64,000 nucleotides of DNA from the NCBI RefSeq assembly GCF_009569385.1, contig NZ_WBOF01000004.1, positions 186,001-250,000 of the forward strand, read 5' to 3'. Positions 1-8,165 of this stretch are shown one piece after another (position 1 is the stretch's first letter; each line of letters starts with the position of its first letter). The notes under the pieces are model-generated. The model ran no database searches, had not been told where the DNA came from, and was given only the letters and a program-made list of their open reading frames with translations. The position numbers were made by a program, and so were the translations under genes. The stretch comes from Streptomyces kaniharaensis (lineage in GTDB: Bacteria > Actinomycetota > Actinomycetes > Streptomycetales > Streptomycetaceae).

Positions 1-2
1 CT

Positions 3-707
3 ATCTGTCATGAGTGGAACACCATCCCGCACCTCCAGGACTACGAGGGGGATCCGGAGGCCCGGCCGTTCACGCGCGAGGAGCTGCAGCTCTTCTTCGA
101 CTACGCCGATGAGCAGGTCGAGCGGGCGGTACGCGCGGGACGTAAGGGGGCTCTGGCCGCCTACCGGGACGCCACTTTGTTCAAAGTGATCTACGGGTGG
201 GGTCTTCGGCGAACTGAGTCCTCGCGGCTGGATCTCGTCGACTTCGGGCGCAACCCCAAGGCGCCGCAGTTCGGCCGGTACGGCTCGTTGAACGTGCGCT
301 ACGGCAAGGCGAAGAAGGGCCAGCCACCGCGGCGTCGGAACGTGCTGTCCGTTATGGAATGGGCTGTGGAGGCGGTCGAGGACTACGTTGCGAACGTCCG
401 CCCGCGCTTCGGGTTTCCTGATCACCCGGCGTTGTGGATCACTGAGCGCGGCGGCCGGCTGCAGCCCGGGTCGATCAACGACCGGTTCGAGACGTACCGG
501 GATGCGCTGGGTCTGTCCGAGGAGCTGGTCCCCCACTCGCTACGCCACTCGTACATCACGCATCTGACCGAGGACGGGGTGGACAGGCGGTTCATCCAGC
601 AGCAGGTGGGCCACGAGAATGACAGCTCGACCGCCATCTACACCCACGTCAGCGACGATTTCATGAACTCGGCACTCCAGCGCGCCCTGGCTCCGGCCTT
701 CGCGTGA
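3..707 (+). CDS. Tyrosine recombinase/integrase, 5' end outside the window
   Basis: This is the C-terminal 234 residues of a tyrosine-type site-specific recombinase; the frame is open from base 3, so the start lies to the left. The catalytic signature is visible: the first Arg in GLRRTES, the HSLRHSYITH box (His-x-x-Arg), GHENDSSTAIY with the late His, and the Tyr nucleophile in IYTHVS. Such enzymes cut and rejoin DNA at short target sites to integrate, excise or resolve elements. It is followed almost without gap by a small HTH gene and a zinc-ribbon gene, so it probably belongs to a three-gene recombination unit. Family call is firm; the target site is unknown. Confidence 0.9.
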   Translation: MCHEWNTIPHLQDYEGDPEARPFTREELQLFFDYADEQVERAVRAGRKGALAAYRDATLFKVIYGWGLRRTESSRLDLVDFGRNPKAPQFGRYGSLNVRYGKAKKGQPPRRRNVLSVMEWAVEAVEDYVANVRPRFGFPDHPALWITERGGRLQPGSINDRFETYRDALGLSEELVPHSLRHSYITHLTEDGVDRRFIQQQVGHENDSSTAIYTHVSDDFMNSALQRALAPAFA

Positions 708-733
708 AGGTGCTGCTCAGGGAAGGACACCCG

Positions 734-1081
734 ATGCCCGCAGCGAAGCTCGACTACCGGTGGCACCTGCGCAAGGTGATGGCCGAGCAGGGCATGTTCA
801 ACACCAGTGACCTGATTCCGCTGCTGGCCCAGCGCGGCATCACGCTGTCCTCCAGCCAGGTCTACCGGCTCGTGGTGGAGCGTCCGGAACGGCTGAGCAT
901 GAAGGTCTTCATGGCCCTGCTCGACATTCTCGACTGCCGTATGGAGGACCTGATCGAGCCGGTCGCCACCGCCGGGGCGGCTACTCGACCGAGGAAGGCC
1001 GCGGCGGCCGGTGAGAGCGCGCCGGAGTCCGGGCTCGGCACGCTGCGGCCGAAACGGGCCCGCATTACCGGGGTTGAGTAA
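734..1081 (+). CDS. Small XRE/Cro-type helix-turn-helix protein
   Basis: The 115-residue product has an N-terminal helix-turn-helix of the Cro/C1 type (segments around RKVMAEQGMFNTSDLIPLL and SSSQVYRLVVERPERLS) and a short basic Ala/Arg-rich tail. I start it at the ATG at 734, preceded by GGAAGGACACCCG. An upstream GTG at 704 overlapping the recombinase stop is possible but adds a non-conserved-looking extension. Its stop overlaps the next ATG (TAATG), implying translational coupling with the zinc-ribbon protein. It likely regulates or assists the recombinase unit by binding DNA; that role is inferred from context only. Confidence 0.75.
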   Translation: MPAAKLDYRWHLRKVMAEQGMFNTSDLIPLLAQRGITLSSSQVYRLVVERPERLSMKVFMALLDILDCRMEDLIEPVATAGAATRPRKAAAAGESAPESGLGTLRPKRARITGVE

Positions 1082-3498
1082 TGGCAGCGAGCATCGACCA
1101 GGCGATCGACGACGATCCGCTGAGCGTCGTCGTCGATCAGATCGCCGCTGTCGAGCGGGGACTTTCGGCGGACCGGATCCGGGAAGTGACGCAGACTGTG
1201 CTCCCCGGTCGCACCGTGCAGCGGAGAGTCGCCCAGGAGCTTCGGGACAACGCAGGAGTGCTTCGCACTGGGCGTTCTCCCTCGGTGTGGGCGGTGGGCA
1301 AGCTGCTGGTGGCCCTGACGAAGGCCGGCGCTGTGCAGGTTGCGGTGCCGCGCTGCTGCGGCTGCGACCGGGAGATCCGGAGCCTGTTGAGTCGCAAGGG
1401 CGGTCTGTGGGCCTGCGGCGGGTGTTCACGGGCCAAGGAGGAGTGCGGTGCGTGCGGGACGATCGGCTACGTCATCAGTCGGGACCGCCTGGGCCGGCCG
1501 CGGTGCCCGCGATGCCCTGATGACGAGGATCCGACAGAAGAGCTGATCGAGGCTGTGACCGGCCGGCACCCGGGCCTTGAGCGGGAGACGGTGGAGAGGG
1601 CGCTCGCTGGTTGCTCGACCCGGCGCGCCGTACGGCGCCGGGTGGCCTGGGCGGTTCTGGACCAGCCGGAGCTGCTCACCGGCGTGGGTGCCCAGGCGCC
1701 CACACCTTCGGCCCTGGCCTTCATCAACGCCCTGGTCGACGCGGGTGCCACCACGGTGGTGCGGCCGGGCTGCGCGCTCTGTGGCGTGGCCGACAGGCTC
1801 CGGGCGAAGCGGGACGGGCAGCGCATCTGCTGGCGCTGTGACGACGAGGCGCGGGCCGAGACCTGCGCATCCTGCGGCAAGCTCCGTAAGCCCGGCTACC
1901 GGAATGACGACGGCCGAGCGGTATGCAGGGATTGCCGCGCCAATGATCCGATCAGCCACGAGCCGTGCACCGGGTGCGGCCATCGCCGACGGGTCAAGGC
2001 CCGTACCGCACAGGGCCCGTGGTGTCAGCAGTGCAGCCCGCGGGAGCATCGAGAGTGCAGCGTGTGCGGGCAGACACGGCGGTGTCTGACTTCCCGGGCG
2101 ACCGGCAGCCCGTGGTGCAGGAACTGCCGGTCCCGCCATATCCGCTGCTCATCGTGCGGTGCGGTCGCTCCGCTACGGGGCGGGACCCTGAGGGCTCCAC
2201 TGTGCGCGCCGTGCCTGAATCCCGATCCGGACTTCTGGGACCGCTGCCCCCTCTGCGCGACGAGCTGGCAGTTCGGCACCGAGCCCTGCCAGCGGTGCCT
2301 GGTCGGCCAAAGGCTGAGCGAGCTGCTGGGTCACCGTGACGACGAGGTGCCGGCCGAACTCGAACCGTTTCGCCGGGCGCTGGCGGGGGTGGAGCGCCCC
2401 GACCACGCCATGGGCTGGCTGGCGAAGCCGAAGGTAGCCACGCTCTTGACGGCGCTGGGAGGCGACCCGCGCTCGGTGACCCACGACGTCCTCGACGAGC
2501 TTCCCGCGGGAAAGCCCCTGAACCATCTGCGCGCCGTCCTGGTGGCCAGCGGCGTACTGCCCGCCCGCGACGAACGGATCGCCCAGCTGGAACGCTGGGC
2601 AGCCGACCAGATCGCGACCCGTACCGATCCTCACGATCGCCGCATCCTGCACGGATACGCCATCTGGCATCACCTGCGCCGGCTGCGGAGGCGGCTGCGC
2701 GGCCAGCCGATGACAGTCGCTCAGGGCTCGAATGTCCGCGTACACATCACAGCCGCCATCCAACTCCTCGAGCACGCGTCCAACCGCTGCGGCTCCCTGA
2801 ACGCCTACACCCAGGGTGAGTTGGACGAGTTCCTCGCCCACCACGCGACCTACCCGTCGCGTGCGGCGCACTTCGTCCGCTGGGCCGTCGCTCATCGTCA
2901 CGCGCACAATATGAAAGCCCCGGCCACGCGGTGGGCGGGTCCCAGCGGCCCGTACGACGAGGACAGACGATGGGAGGTGGCACGCCGGCTCCTGCACGAC
3001 GACGGACCGCCGGTCGCCGACCGGGTGGCCGGCCTGCTGCTCCTGCTCTATGCCCAGACCGTGAACACGATCCGCCACCTGACCGTCGGCCATGTCCAGC
3101 GTGACGGCGAGCGGCTGACGATCCTGTTCGGGGACCGGCCGATCGTGCTGCCCGCGCCACTGGACGCCCTCGTGGAAGAGCTGATCACTCATCGGCGCGG
3201 CCACACACTGCTGGACGTGCCCGGGACCTGGCTCTTCCCCGGACGGCTTCCGGGCCAGCCGCTCAGCAGCAGCCAGGTCGTCAAACGGCTCAGGGGCCTC
3301 GGCATCAAGCCGCGGCAAGACCGTGGCACGGCCCTGTTCACCCTCGCCGCCGAAATCCCGGCCGTGATCCTGGCGCGCACGCTGGGCATTCACCGCTCGG
3401 TGGCCGTGCAGTGGCAGCGGGCCAGCGGCGGTGACTGGGCGGCCTACGCGGCGGACGTCGCGGCCCGCCCCGTACGGACCTCGCCTCCCGCCGGCTGA
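1081..3498 (+). CDS. Large zinc-ribbon protein with a degenerate tyrosine-recombinase-like C-terminus
   Basis: This is an 805-residue protein. Residues about 90-440 contain many CxxC pairs (for example CCGCDREI, CGGC, CGACG, CPRCP, CALCG, CWRC, CASCG, CRDC, CSVCG), enough for a chain of zinc ribbons. The C-terminal ~170 residues keep the layout of a tyrosine-recombinase catalytic domain (a Leu-rich helix, a beta segment ending in WLFPG, then a helix pair ending in LARTLGIHRSVAVQWQRA). The Arg, His-x-x-Arg and Tyr positions are not preserved, so strand cleavage seems unlikely. It overlaps the HTH gene by one base. I infer an accessory DNA-binding partner of the upstream recombinase; no named family is claimed. 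Confidence 0.6.
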   Translation: MAASIDQAIDDDPLSVVVDQIAAVERGLSADRIREVTQTVLPGRTVQRRVAQELRDNAGVLRTGRSPSVWAVGKLLVALTKAGAVQVAVPRCCGCDREIRSLLSRKGGLWACGGCSRAKEECGACGTIGYVISRDRLGRPRCPRCPDDEDPTEELIEAVTGRHPGLERETVERALAGCSTRRAVRRRVAWAVLDQPELLTGVGAQAPTPSALAFINALVDAGATTVVRPGCALCGVADRLRAKRDGQRICWRCDDEARAETCASCGKLRKPGYRNDDGRAVCRDCRANDPISHEPCTGCGHRRRVKARTAQGPWCQQCSPREHRECSVCGQTRRCLTSRATGSPWCRNCRSRHIRCSSCGAVAPLRGGTLRAPLCAPCLNPDPDFWDRCPLCATSWQFGTEPCQRCLVGQRLSELLGHRDDEVPAELEPFRRALAGVERPDHAMGWLAKPKVATLLTALGGDPRSVTHDVLDELPAGKPLNHLRAVLVASGVLPARDERIAQLERWAADQIATRTDPHDRRILHGYAIWHHLRRLRRRLRGQPMTVAQGSNVRVHITAAIQLLEHASNRCGSLNAYTQGELDEFLAHHATYPSRAAHFVRWAVAHRHAHNMKAPATRWAGPSGPYDEDRRWEVARRLLHDDGPPVADRVAGLLLLLYAQTVNTIRHLTVGHVQRDGERLTILFGDRPIVLPAPLDALVEELITHRRGHTLLDVPGTWLFPGRLPGQPLSSSQVVKRLRGLGIKPRQDRGTALFTLAAEIPAVILARTLGIHRSVAVQWQRASGGDWAAYAADVAARPVRTSPPAG

Positions 3499-3526
3499 CC
3501 GCCGCACGAACGGCGGCGTGGTCAGC
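3494..3526. terminator. Inverted repeat between convergent genes
   Basis: GCTGACC at 3494-3500 pairs with GGTCAGC at 3520-3526, with an inner CCGCCG/CGGCGG stem around the loop CACGAA. It spans both stop codons of the convergent genes ending at 3498 and 3522, so it could end transcription from both sides. There is no U-tract, as is usual in Streptomyces. Confidence 0.5.
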
Positions 3527-4151
3527 GGCTGGCGCCGAGCGGGATGGCGGCGAGATGGTCCCAGGTGATCGTCTTGGCCGTGGCGTCGGCGGTGACGTCG
3601 ACCAGGTGCACAGCGTCGATGTGCAGCGGGGCATGGCTGGGCCGCACCCGCCGCAACTGCCGTTGTGCCTGATCGGAATCGGCGTCGCCCGAGGCGTAGG
3701 CGAGGGTGAGGTGCTGGGTCGACCACGGGTAGCGCACGGCGTCCCTGCCACGCACCGAGCGGATGGTGTCGCGCACGGCGTGGTGCAGGCCGGTCAGCTG
3801 CTCGTCCGGGTGCAGGTCGGCAATGACACCGGAGTGATAGGAGAGGAGACTGCCGACCATCACCGTGAATGGGGCGAACGCGCGCATCCTCTGTGTCAGG
3901 GCGGCGGACAGCGCATCGCGCTCGCTTTCCCCGATGTCCTCGGAAGTGTGGTCGGTGACCTGGTCGAGGGTGATGTGCAGCCACCGGTCCTCAACGAACG
4001 TGAGCGGCCACCCGTCCAGGGCCTTGCGACCGCCGGCGATGAGAGCAGCCAACTCGCGGTCGCGGTCCAGGTCGACGAGGGCATACACGTGCAGCAGGGT
4101 CTTGCCCGCGGGCCAGTGTTCCCCAGCGTGCTTGAAGGCGAAGGGCTTCAC
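3522..4151 (-). CDS. 2H phosphoesterase (2'-5' RNA ligase/LigT-like family)
   Basis: The 209-residue product carries the two His-x-Thr/Ser-x motifs that define the 2H superfamily: HITL near residue 59 and HLTL near residue 148, at the expected spacing. These enzymes hydrolyse or form 2',5' or cyclic phosphodiester bonds in RNA or nucleotides; the substrate here cannot be read from sequence. It begins with GTG at 4151 and is transcribed toward the recombinase operon. A clearly homologous C-terminal fossil lies at 8941-9141, so this family has been duplicated and lost once in the region. Confidence 0.8.
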   Translation of the reverse strand: MKPFAFKHAGEHWPAGKTLLHVYALVDLDRDRELAALIAGGRKALDGWPLTFVEDRWLHITLDQVTDHTSEDIGESERDALSAALTQRMRAFAPFTVMVGSLLSYHSGVIADLHPDEQLTGLHHAVRDTIRSVRGRDAVRYPWSTQHLTLAYASGDADSDQAQRQLRRVRPSHAPLHIDAVHLVDVTADATAKTITWDHLAAIPLGASR

Positions 4152-4241
4152 GACGCGCCACCCTAGCCGTACCTGGGACTCCGGTCAGGGCGAATGCGAA
4201 AGGCCGGGCTTGCCCGCATGGCTGGGGCGACGGTGCGGCGC

Positions 4242-4937
4242 TCAGGAGGCGCCGTGCCGGCGCCGGGTCAGGAGGCGGTGGCCGAGGTCGGCGGTGATGA
4301 GGGTGAGGGCGGCGGCGCCGCCGAGGGCGAAGCCGGCGGTGACGTCGGTGGCCCAGTGGACGCCGAGGTAGACGCGGCTGGCCGCGACCAGGGCGGCCAG
4401 GGCGAGGGCGGTGGCCCACCAGACGGCGGTGAGAGCGCGACGGCTGGTGCGGCGGGCGAGGAGGTAGGCCATCGCCAAGAGGAGGGCGGTGGCCACCGTG
4501 GTGTGGCGGGAGGGGAAGGAGAACCCGGTCTCCGCCACGACGGCAGAGGCCAGCGGGGGCCTGGTGCGGGCCACCACGTCCTTGACGAGGGTGGCCAGCC
4601 CCACCGACAGGACAGCGGCTCCGCCCACGATGAGCAGGGGACGCCAGCTGCGAGTCGTGCGCGCGAAGAACAGGGCGAGGAGGCCGGCGGCGGCCATCAG
4701 CGGAATCTCGGCCGCTGTGGAGACGGCTTCCATGAAAACGGTCATGGGCAGACTGCGGTGCTCAACGGCCTCGCCGAGGACGGTGTGGTCGATCAACCCC
4801 GCGTGCCGGTCGGCGAGGAGGTCGGCAACGGAGACGAACAGGGCGAGGACCGCGGCCAGCGCGAGGGCGGCGGCCGTTGCCGCTGCAGCCTCGCGGACGT
4901 TGGGCAGGCGGGGCGGCCGGGACAGTGCGCGGTTCAT
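4242..4937 (-). CDS. PAP2-family membrane phosphatase
   Basis: This 231-residue integral membrane protein has about five hydrophobic segments and the three PAP2 phosphatase signatures in order: KDVVARTRP (K-x6-RP), FPSRHT (a variant of PSGH) and SRVYLGVHWATD (SR-x5-H-x3-D). The family dephosphorylates lipid phosphates such as phosphatidate or undecaprenyl pyrophosphate at the membrane. The start at 4937 follows a good GGAGGT ribosome site. The gene is divergent from the ChrB-like operon that begins at 5068, with a 130-bp shared intergenic region. The Gly-to-Arg change in the PSGH box is also seen in some family members. Confidence 0.88.
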   Translation of the reverse strand: MNRALSRPPRLPNVREAAAATAAALALAAVLALFVSVADLLADRHAGLIDHTVLGEAVEHRSLPMTVFMEAVSTAAEIPLMAAAGLLALFFARTTRSWRPLLIVGGAAVLSVGLATLVKDVVARTRPPLASAVVAETGFSFPSRHTTVATALLLAMAYLLARRTSRRALTAVWWATALALAALVAASRVYLGVHWATDVTAGFALGGAAALTLITADLGHRLLTRRRHGAS

Positions 4938-5052
4938 CGACGGGTACCTCCGTGGTGCAAGCAGGGGTGGATCGGCCCGACAGGACGTGGAAGCGATCTC
5001 TGGGGGCGGGCAAAACCCTAACGGCTGTGCGTGCTGAATGTTTCATCGGGGA

Positions 5053-5067
5053 TGTTACGGTCGTTAC
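5053..5067 (+). promoter_or_regulatory. Probable leaderless promoter with GTTAC direct repeats
   Basis: A -10-like TACGGT (TANNNT) at 5056-5061 sits six bases before the ATG at 5068, the spacing expected for a leaderless mRNA. GTTAC occurs twice here (5054-5058 and 5063-5067), the second touching the start codon. Similar GTAAC elements flank the divergent promoters at 6.9 kb. This is inference from spacing and repeat alone. Confidence 0.4.
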
Positions 5068-5682
5068 ATGGATGGGATGACGACGGGCCGCGAGCGGTTC
5101 CTGCTGGTGTCGGTGAGCACGGCCGACGCTCCGACGGCCACGCGGGTGCGGGTGTGGCGCAAGCTGCGCTCCCTGGGCGCCCACTACGTGCAGCAGTCGG
5201 TGTGCCTTCTGCCCGACCGTGACCCGGTCCGTCGGCAGGTGCAGCGCCTGCTCGCCTCGGTGCGCGGTGACGGCGGCACGGCCCGTCAGCTGACGGTGGA
5301 GATCGTCGACGCCGCCGAGTACTCCGAGCTGGTTGGCCAGTTCAACGCTGAGCGGGACATCGAGTACGGCGAGGTCGTCGAGCGGGCGCCGGGACTGCTG
5401 GCGGAGCTGGAGATGGAGACGGCGCGCGGCAACGCCACCTACGCGGAGGTCGAGGAGTCCGAGGCGGACCTGGAACGCTTCGAGAAGTGGCTGGCGAAGA
5501 TCGCTTCGCGCGACTACTTCGATGCGCCCGGCGGAGCAGCCGCCCGTGACGCGGTGGACCGCTGCCGCACCGCGCTCGCCGCGTTCGAGGACGCGGCGAT
5601 CGCCGCCCAGGCCGGCGAGCACCCGGCACCCGCGCCCGACACCGTCCTGCCCGCCTCCGCGCGGCTGCACGCGGTCGACTGA
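5068..5682 (+). CDS. ChrB N-terminal-domain protein
   Basis: The 204-residue protein matches the ChrB/PaaX-like layout: an N-terminal domain with FLLVSVSTADAP and VRVWRKLRSLGAHYVQQSVCLLP, then a helical, charged C-terminal part. ChrB proteins are linked to chromate resistance regulation, but many actinobacterial relatives stand apart from any ChrA transporter, as here, so I do not assign chromate resistance. I start it at the ATG at 5068 (MDGMTTG) because a -10 element lies just upstream; a start at 5038 would be inside the promoter. The YkvA-like gene follows 20 bp downstream in an operon. Confidence 0.7.
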   Translation: MDGMTTGRERFLLVSVSTADAPTATRVRVWRKLRSLGAHYVQQSVCLLPDRDPVRRQVQRLLASVRGDGGTARQLTVEIVDAAEYSELVGQFNAERDIEYGEVVERAPGLLAELEMETARGNATYAEVEESEADLERFEKWLAKIASRDYFDAPGGAAARDAVDRCRTALAAFEDAAIAAQAGEHPAPAPDTVLPASARLHAVD

Positions 5683-5702
5683 CGAAGGAAGCTGAACGCC
5701 TG

Positions 5703-6155
5703 ATGTGGTGGGACTTGTTGATCGCGATCGGTGTGGGCCTGGCCGCTGCCTGGCTGGCCCTGCTGATCGCACTGCTGCTGATACGCCCCAAGGGCGCGCT
5801 TCTGGGCGAGGCGATCCGCCTGCTGCCCGACCTCCTGCGGCTGCTGCGCCGCCTCGCCACCGACAAGACACTGCCGCGCGGCGTACGCGTGCGCCTCGGG
5901 CTGCTGATGGTCTACCTGGCCATGCCCATCGATCTGATCCCCGACTTCCTGCCCGTCATCGGGTACGCGGACGACGCGATCATCGTCGCCTTCGTCCTGC
6001 GAAGCGTCGTACGCAAGGCCGGCATCGAGGCGGTACGCGCCCACTGGCCGGGCACCGACGACGGCTTCACGGCCCTGTCCCGCCTTGCCGGACTACAGAA
6101 GGCCGAGAGGACTCCGCGCTCTGACGCGGGGGGCCGGGAGCAGGGTCCAGGCTGA
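5703..6155 (+). CDS. YkvA/DUF1232-family membrane protein
   Basis: The 150-residue product begins with one strong transmembrane helix (residues about 4-27), followed by the DUF1232 signature MPIDLIPDFLPVIGYADDA in a second hydrophobic region. Function of the family is unknown; members are small membrane proteins. The ATG at 5703 has GAAGGA about 13 bases upstream. It is co-transcribed with the ChrB-like gene (20 bp gap). Its last 89 bases overlap the 3' end of the convergent GNAT gene ending at 6067. Confidence 0.82.
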   Translation: MWWDLLIAIGVGLAAAWLALLIALLLIRPKGALLGEAIRLLPDLLRLLRRLATDKTLPRGVRVRLGLLMVYLAMPIDLIPDFLPVIGYADDAIIVAFVLRSVVRKAGIEAVRAHWPGTDDGFTALSRLAGLQKAERTPRSDAGGREQGPG

Positions 6156-6882
6156 GGCTGAGGGTCATCGAGATGCCGTCGTCATCGGCCGCGACGGGTA
6201 GACCCGCGCTCCGCATGGCCCGCACCGTCACCGCATCGCCGCTGAACGTGTGCGTCCAGACCTCCTTCAGTCCCTCCTGGCGTGCCGCGGTGACGAGTTC
6301 ACGCACCAGCAGCTCGCCCAGGCCGCGCTCCCACCATGCGGGAGCGATCAGCAGTACCGCCTCGGCCCCGGGTTCGTCCCGCACCAGCCCGGCGAAGGCT
6401 ACCGGCCGCCCGTCGGCCGCCATGGCGAGCACGCCCTGCCCTTCCCACCCCGTCAGCAGCCACTGCGACTCCAAGCCCCAGGGTTGTTGGAGCCGTCCGC
6501 ACAGGGCGTCCAGCACGGTGACCGCCCGACGGTCCCGCAGGCAGGCGGGGCGAAGTGTCACCACGTGGCCGCCCGGCAGCAGCACCCGTCGCCCCTGGGG
6601 CAGACGCCGGGGCAGACGGGCAAGAGCCACGAGAATCTGCGCTCCCACGACCTCGCCCACACCGAAGCCCCGGGCTGCGCGCGCGGCTGTCAGGGTGCCA
6701 CCGGCCGGATGCGGCCATCGCAGACCGGCAGGAACGGCTGCCGGGTCCGGACCGAGGCCGTGGGGATGCCAGACGATGTCCGCCCCGGCCAGAAGATCAA
6801 TGAGGGCTCGGGGCAGCCGCTCGGGCCGGCCCGCCACCCACCACGCCCGCCGCACGTAGCGCACCGCCGCCAGGAGAACCAC
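6067..6882 (-). CDS. GNAT-family N-acetyltransferase with N-terminal extension
   Basis: I place the start at the GTG at 6882 (VVLLAAVRYVRRAWW), giving 271 residues; the frame is open further upstream, but that part would run through the divergent promoter region. The C-terminal ~150 residues look like a GNAT fold: VAFAGLVRDEPGAEAVLLIAPAWWERGLGELLV matches the beta4-alpha3 acetyl-CoA region, although the Q/RxxGxG/A loop is reduced to ERGLGE. The first ~110 residues are not recognised. The substrate is unknown. It is transcribed divergently from the AbrB-like gene and overlaps the YkvA-like gene tail to tail. Confidence 0.6.
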   Translation of the reverse strand: MVLLAAVRYVRRAWWVAGRPERLPRALIDLLAGADIVWHPHGLGPDPAAVPAGLRWPHPAGGTLTAARAARGFGVGEVVGAQILVALARLPRRLPQGRRVLLPGGHVVTLRPACLRDRRAVTVLDALCGRLQQPWGLESQWLLTGWEGQGVLAMAADGRPVAFAGLVRDEPGAEAVLLIAPAWWERGLGELLVRELVTAARQEGLKEVWTHTFSGDAVTVRAMRSAGLPVAADDDGISMTLSLSLDPAPGPPRQSAESSRPSVVRQGGTGP

Positions 6883-6947
6883 TGCACCCCCCCCACCCGG
6901 AATGTAACGAAGAGCACAGACGCTAGCACTGTGCGTAACATTCAGGT
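6883..6947. promoter_or_regulatory. Divergent promoter region
   Basis: On the + strand TAACAT at 6936-6941 is a good -10 hexamer six bases before the GTG at 6948, so that mRNA is probably leaderless. On the - strand TACATT (6906-6901) is a -10 about 19 bases before the GTG at 6882. GTAAC occurs at 6904-6908 and 6935-6939, overlapping both -10 elements, so one regulator could act on both genes. Confidence 0.45.
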
Positions 6948-8063
6948 GTGATCCGACTGCTCGACGTCCCCGCCGGTTCCGCCCCTCCCGTCCGCCGACG
7001 CCGCCGGTCCGCCTGGCTGGCCGTGGCCCTGGCCGCCTGCGCGGCAGGCGAGATCGCCGAGCCGGTCCTGCCCGCACCGCACCTGCTGGCCCCGCTGCTG
7101 GCCGGACTCGCTGTCGCGGTCGCCGGTTTCTCCGCCGGAAAACTACCCGCACGAGTGAACCGCGCCTCCCAGGCCATCCTCGGCGTGCTCATGGGCAGCT
7201 ACCTGAGCCCCCACACCCTCCACGAGGCGTCCGGCCAGATCCTCCCGCTGACCGCCGTCACCGCCGCCACCGTCGTCCTCAGCCTGGGAGCCGCCCACGT
7301 GCTGGCACGCATCGGCGGTGTCGACCGGGCCAGCGCCACGCTCGGGATGATCGCCGGCGGCTCCGCCGCCGTCGTCTCGGTCGCCGAAGAGCAGGGCGCC
7401 GACCCCCGCCTGGTCGCCTTCATGCAGTACCTGCGCGTCGCCCTGGTCGCAGCCACCGCCCCCGTCATCGTGCACTGGCTGCTCACACCCGCCGCCACCT
7501 CCTCCGCGACAACCGATCCGGAAGTATGGAACGTGGTGGCCAGCCCCGACCAGGACCTCGGTCTCCTGCTGCTGGTGATCATCGCCTTCACCGGCATCCA
7601 CCTCGGACGCCTCATGCGGCTGCCCAGCCCCGGCCTGCTCGGCCCCATGCTGCTGACCGCCGCCGTGACCATGAGCGGCACGGCCACCGGCTTCGCCCCC
7701 ACCGGCCCGCTGCGCACCGCCCTGTTCACCGTTGTCGGCCTCGACATCGGACTGCGCTTCACCCGCCCCGCCGTCCTGCGGATGCGCCGCCTGCTGCCCC
7801 TCGCCCTGGCCCTGACCCTCGGGGTCAGCACCGCTTGCGCGGCGCTTGCCTGGCTGCTGGCCGCCACCACCCGCATCCCGCTCTCCGACGCCTACCTCGC
7901 CACCACGCCCGGCGGCATCAACGCCGTCCTCGCGACCGCCGTGGCCACCCACGCCGACGTCCCCCTCATCTCCAGCGTCCAGAGCCTGCGCCTGTTCGTT
8001 ATGGTCCTCCTCGCCCCCCTCCTCATCCGCCTCGCCACTCCCCGCACCCGGCGCCGGGCGTAG
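6948..8063 (+). CDS. AbrB-family (PF05145-type) integral membrane protein
   Basis: The 371-residue protein is almost wholly hydrophobic, with about ten transmembrane segments arranged as two similar halves. Characteristic blocks include GVLMGSYLSP, TLGMIAGGSAAVVSVAEEQGAD in the first half and PSPGLLGPML plus TTPGGINAVLATAVAT in the second. The family is often mislabelled ammonia monooxygenase or AbrB regulator; members are membrane proteins of unclear, probably transport-related, role. GTG start at 6948 with an apparently leaderless promoter. It stands alone downstream of the divergent promoter. Confidence 0.8.
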   Translation: MIRLLDVPAGSAPPVRRRRRSAWLAVALAACAAGEIAEPVLPAPHLLAPLLAGLAVAVAGFSAGKLPARVNRASQAILGVLMGSYLSPHTLHEASGQILPLTAVTAATVVLSLGAAHVLARIGGVDRASATLGMIAGGSAAVVSVAEEQGADPRLVAFMQYLRVALVAATAPVIVHWLLTPAATSSATTDPEVWNVVASPDQDLGLLLLVIIAFTGIHLGRLMRLPSPGLLGPMLLTAAVTMSGTATGFAPTGPLRTALFTVVGLDIGLRFTRPAVLRMRRLLPLALALTLGVSTACAALAWLLAATTRIPLSDAYLATTPGGINAVLATAVATHADVPLISSVQSLRLFVMVLLAPLLIRLATPRTRRRA

Positions 8064-8165
8064 TAACCACCCACGCCCCCGCCCCGGCCGGACATGCGTC
8101 GGATCCGTCCCTTCACCTGGTCGCGCAGGACCGGGGACCGGGTAACTGCTCGCCGGCTTGACGGA

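Noticed and set aside
2173..3984. 603-codon minus-strand frame across the recombinase unit
   Set aside because: Arg/Pro/His-rich low-complexity translation that crosses the ends of two supported genes.
5068..5682. Chromate resistance operon
   Set aside because: Only a ChrB N-terminal-like protein is present; there is no ChrA transporter nearby, so the function is not claimed.
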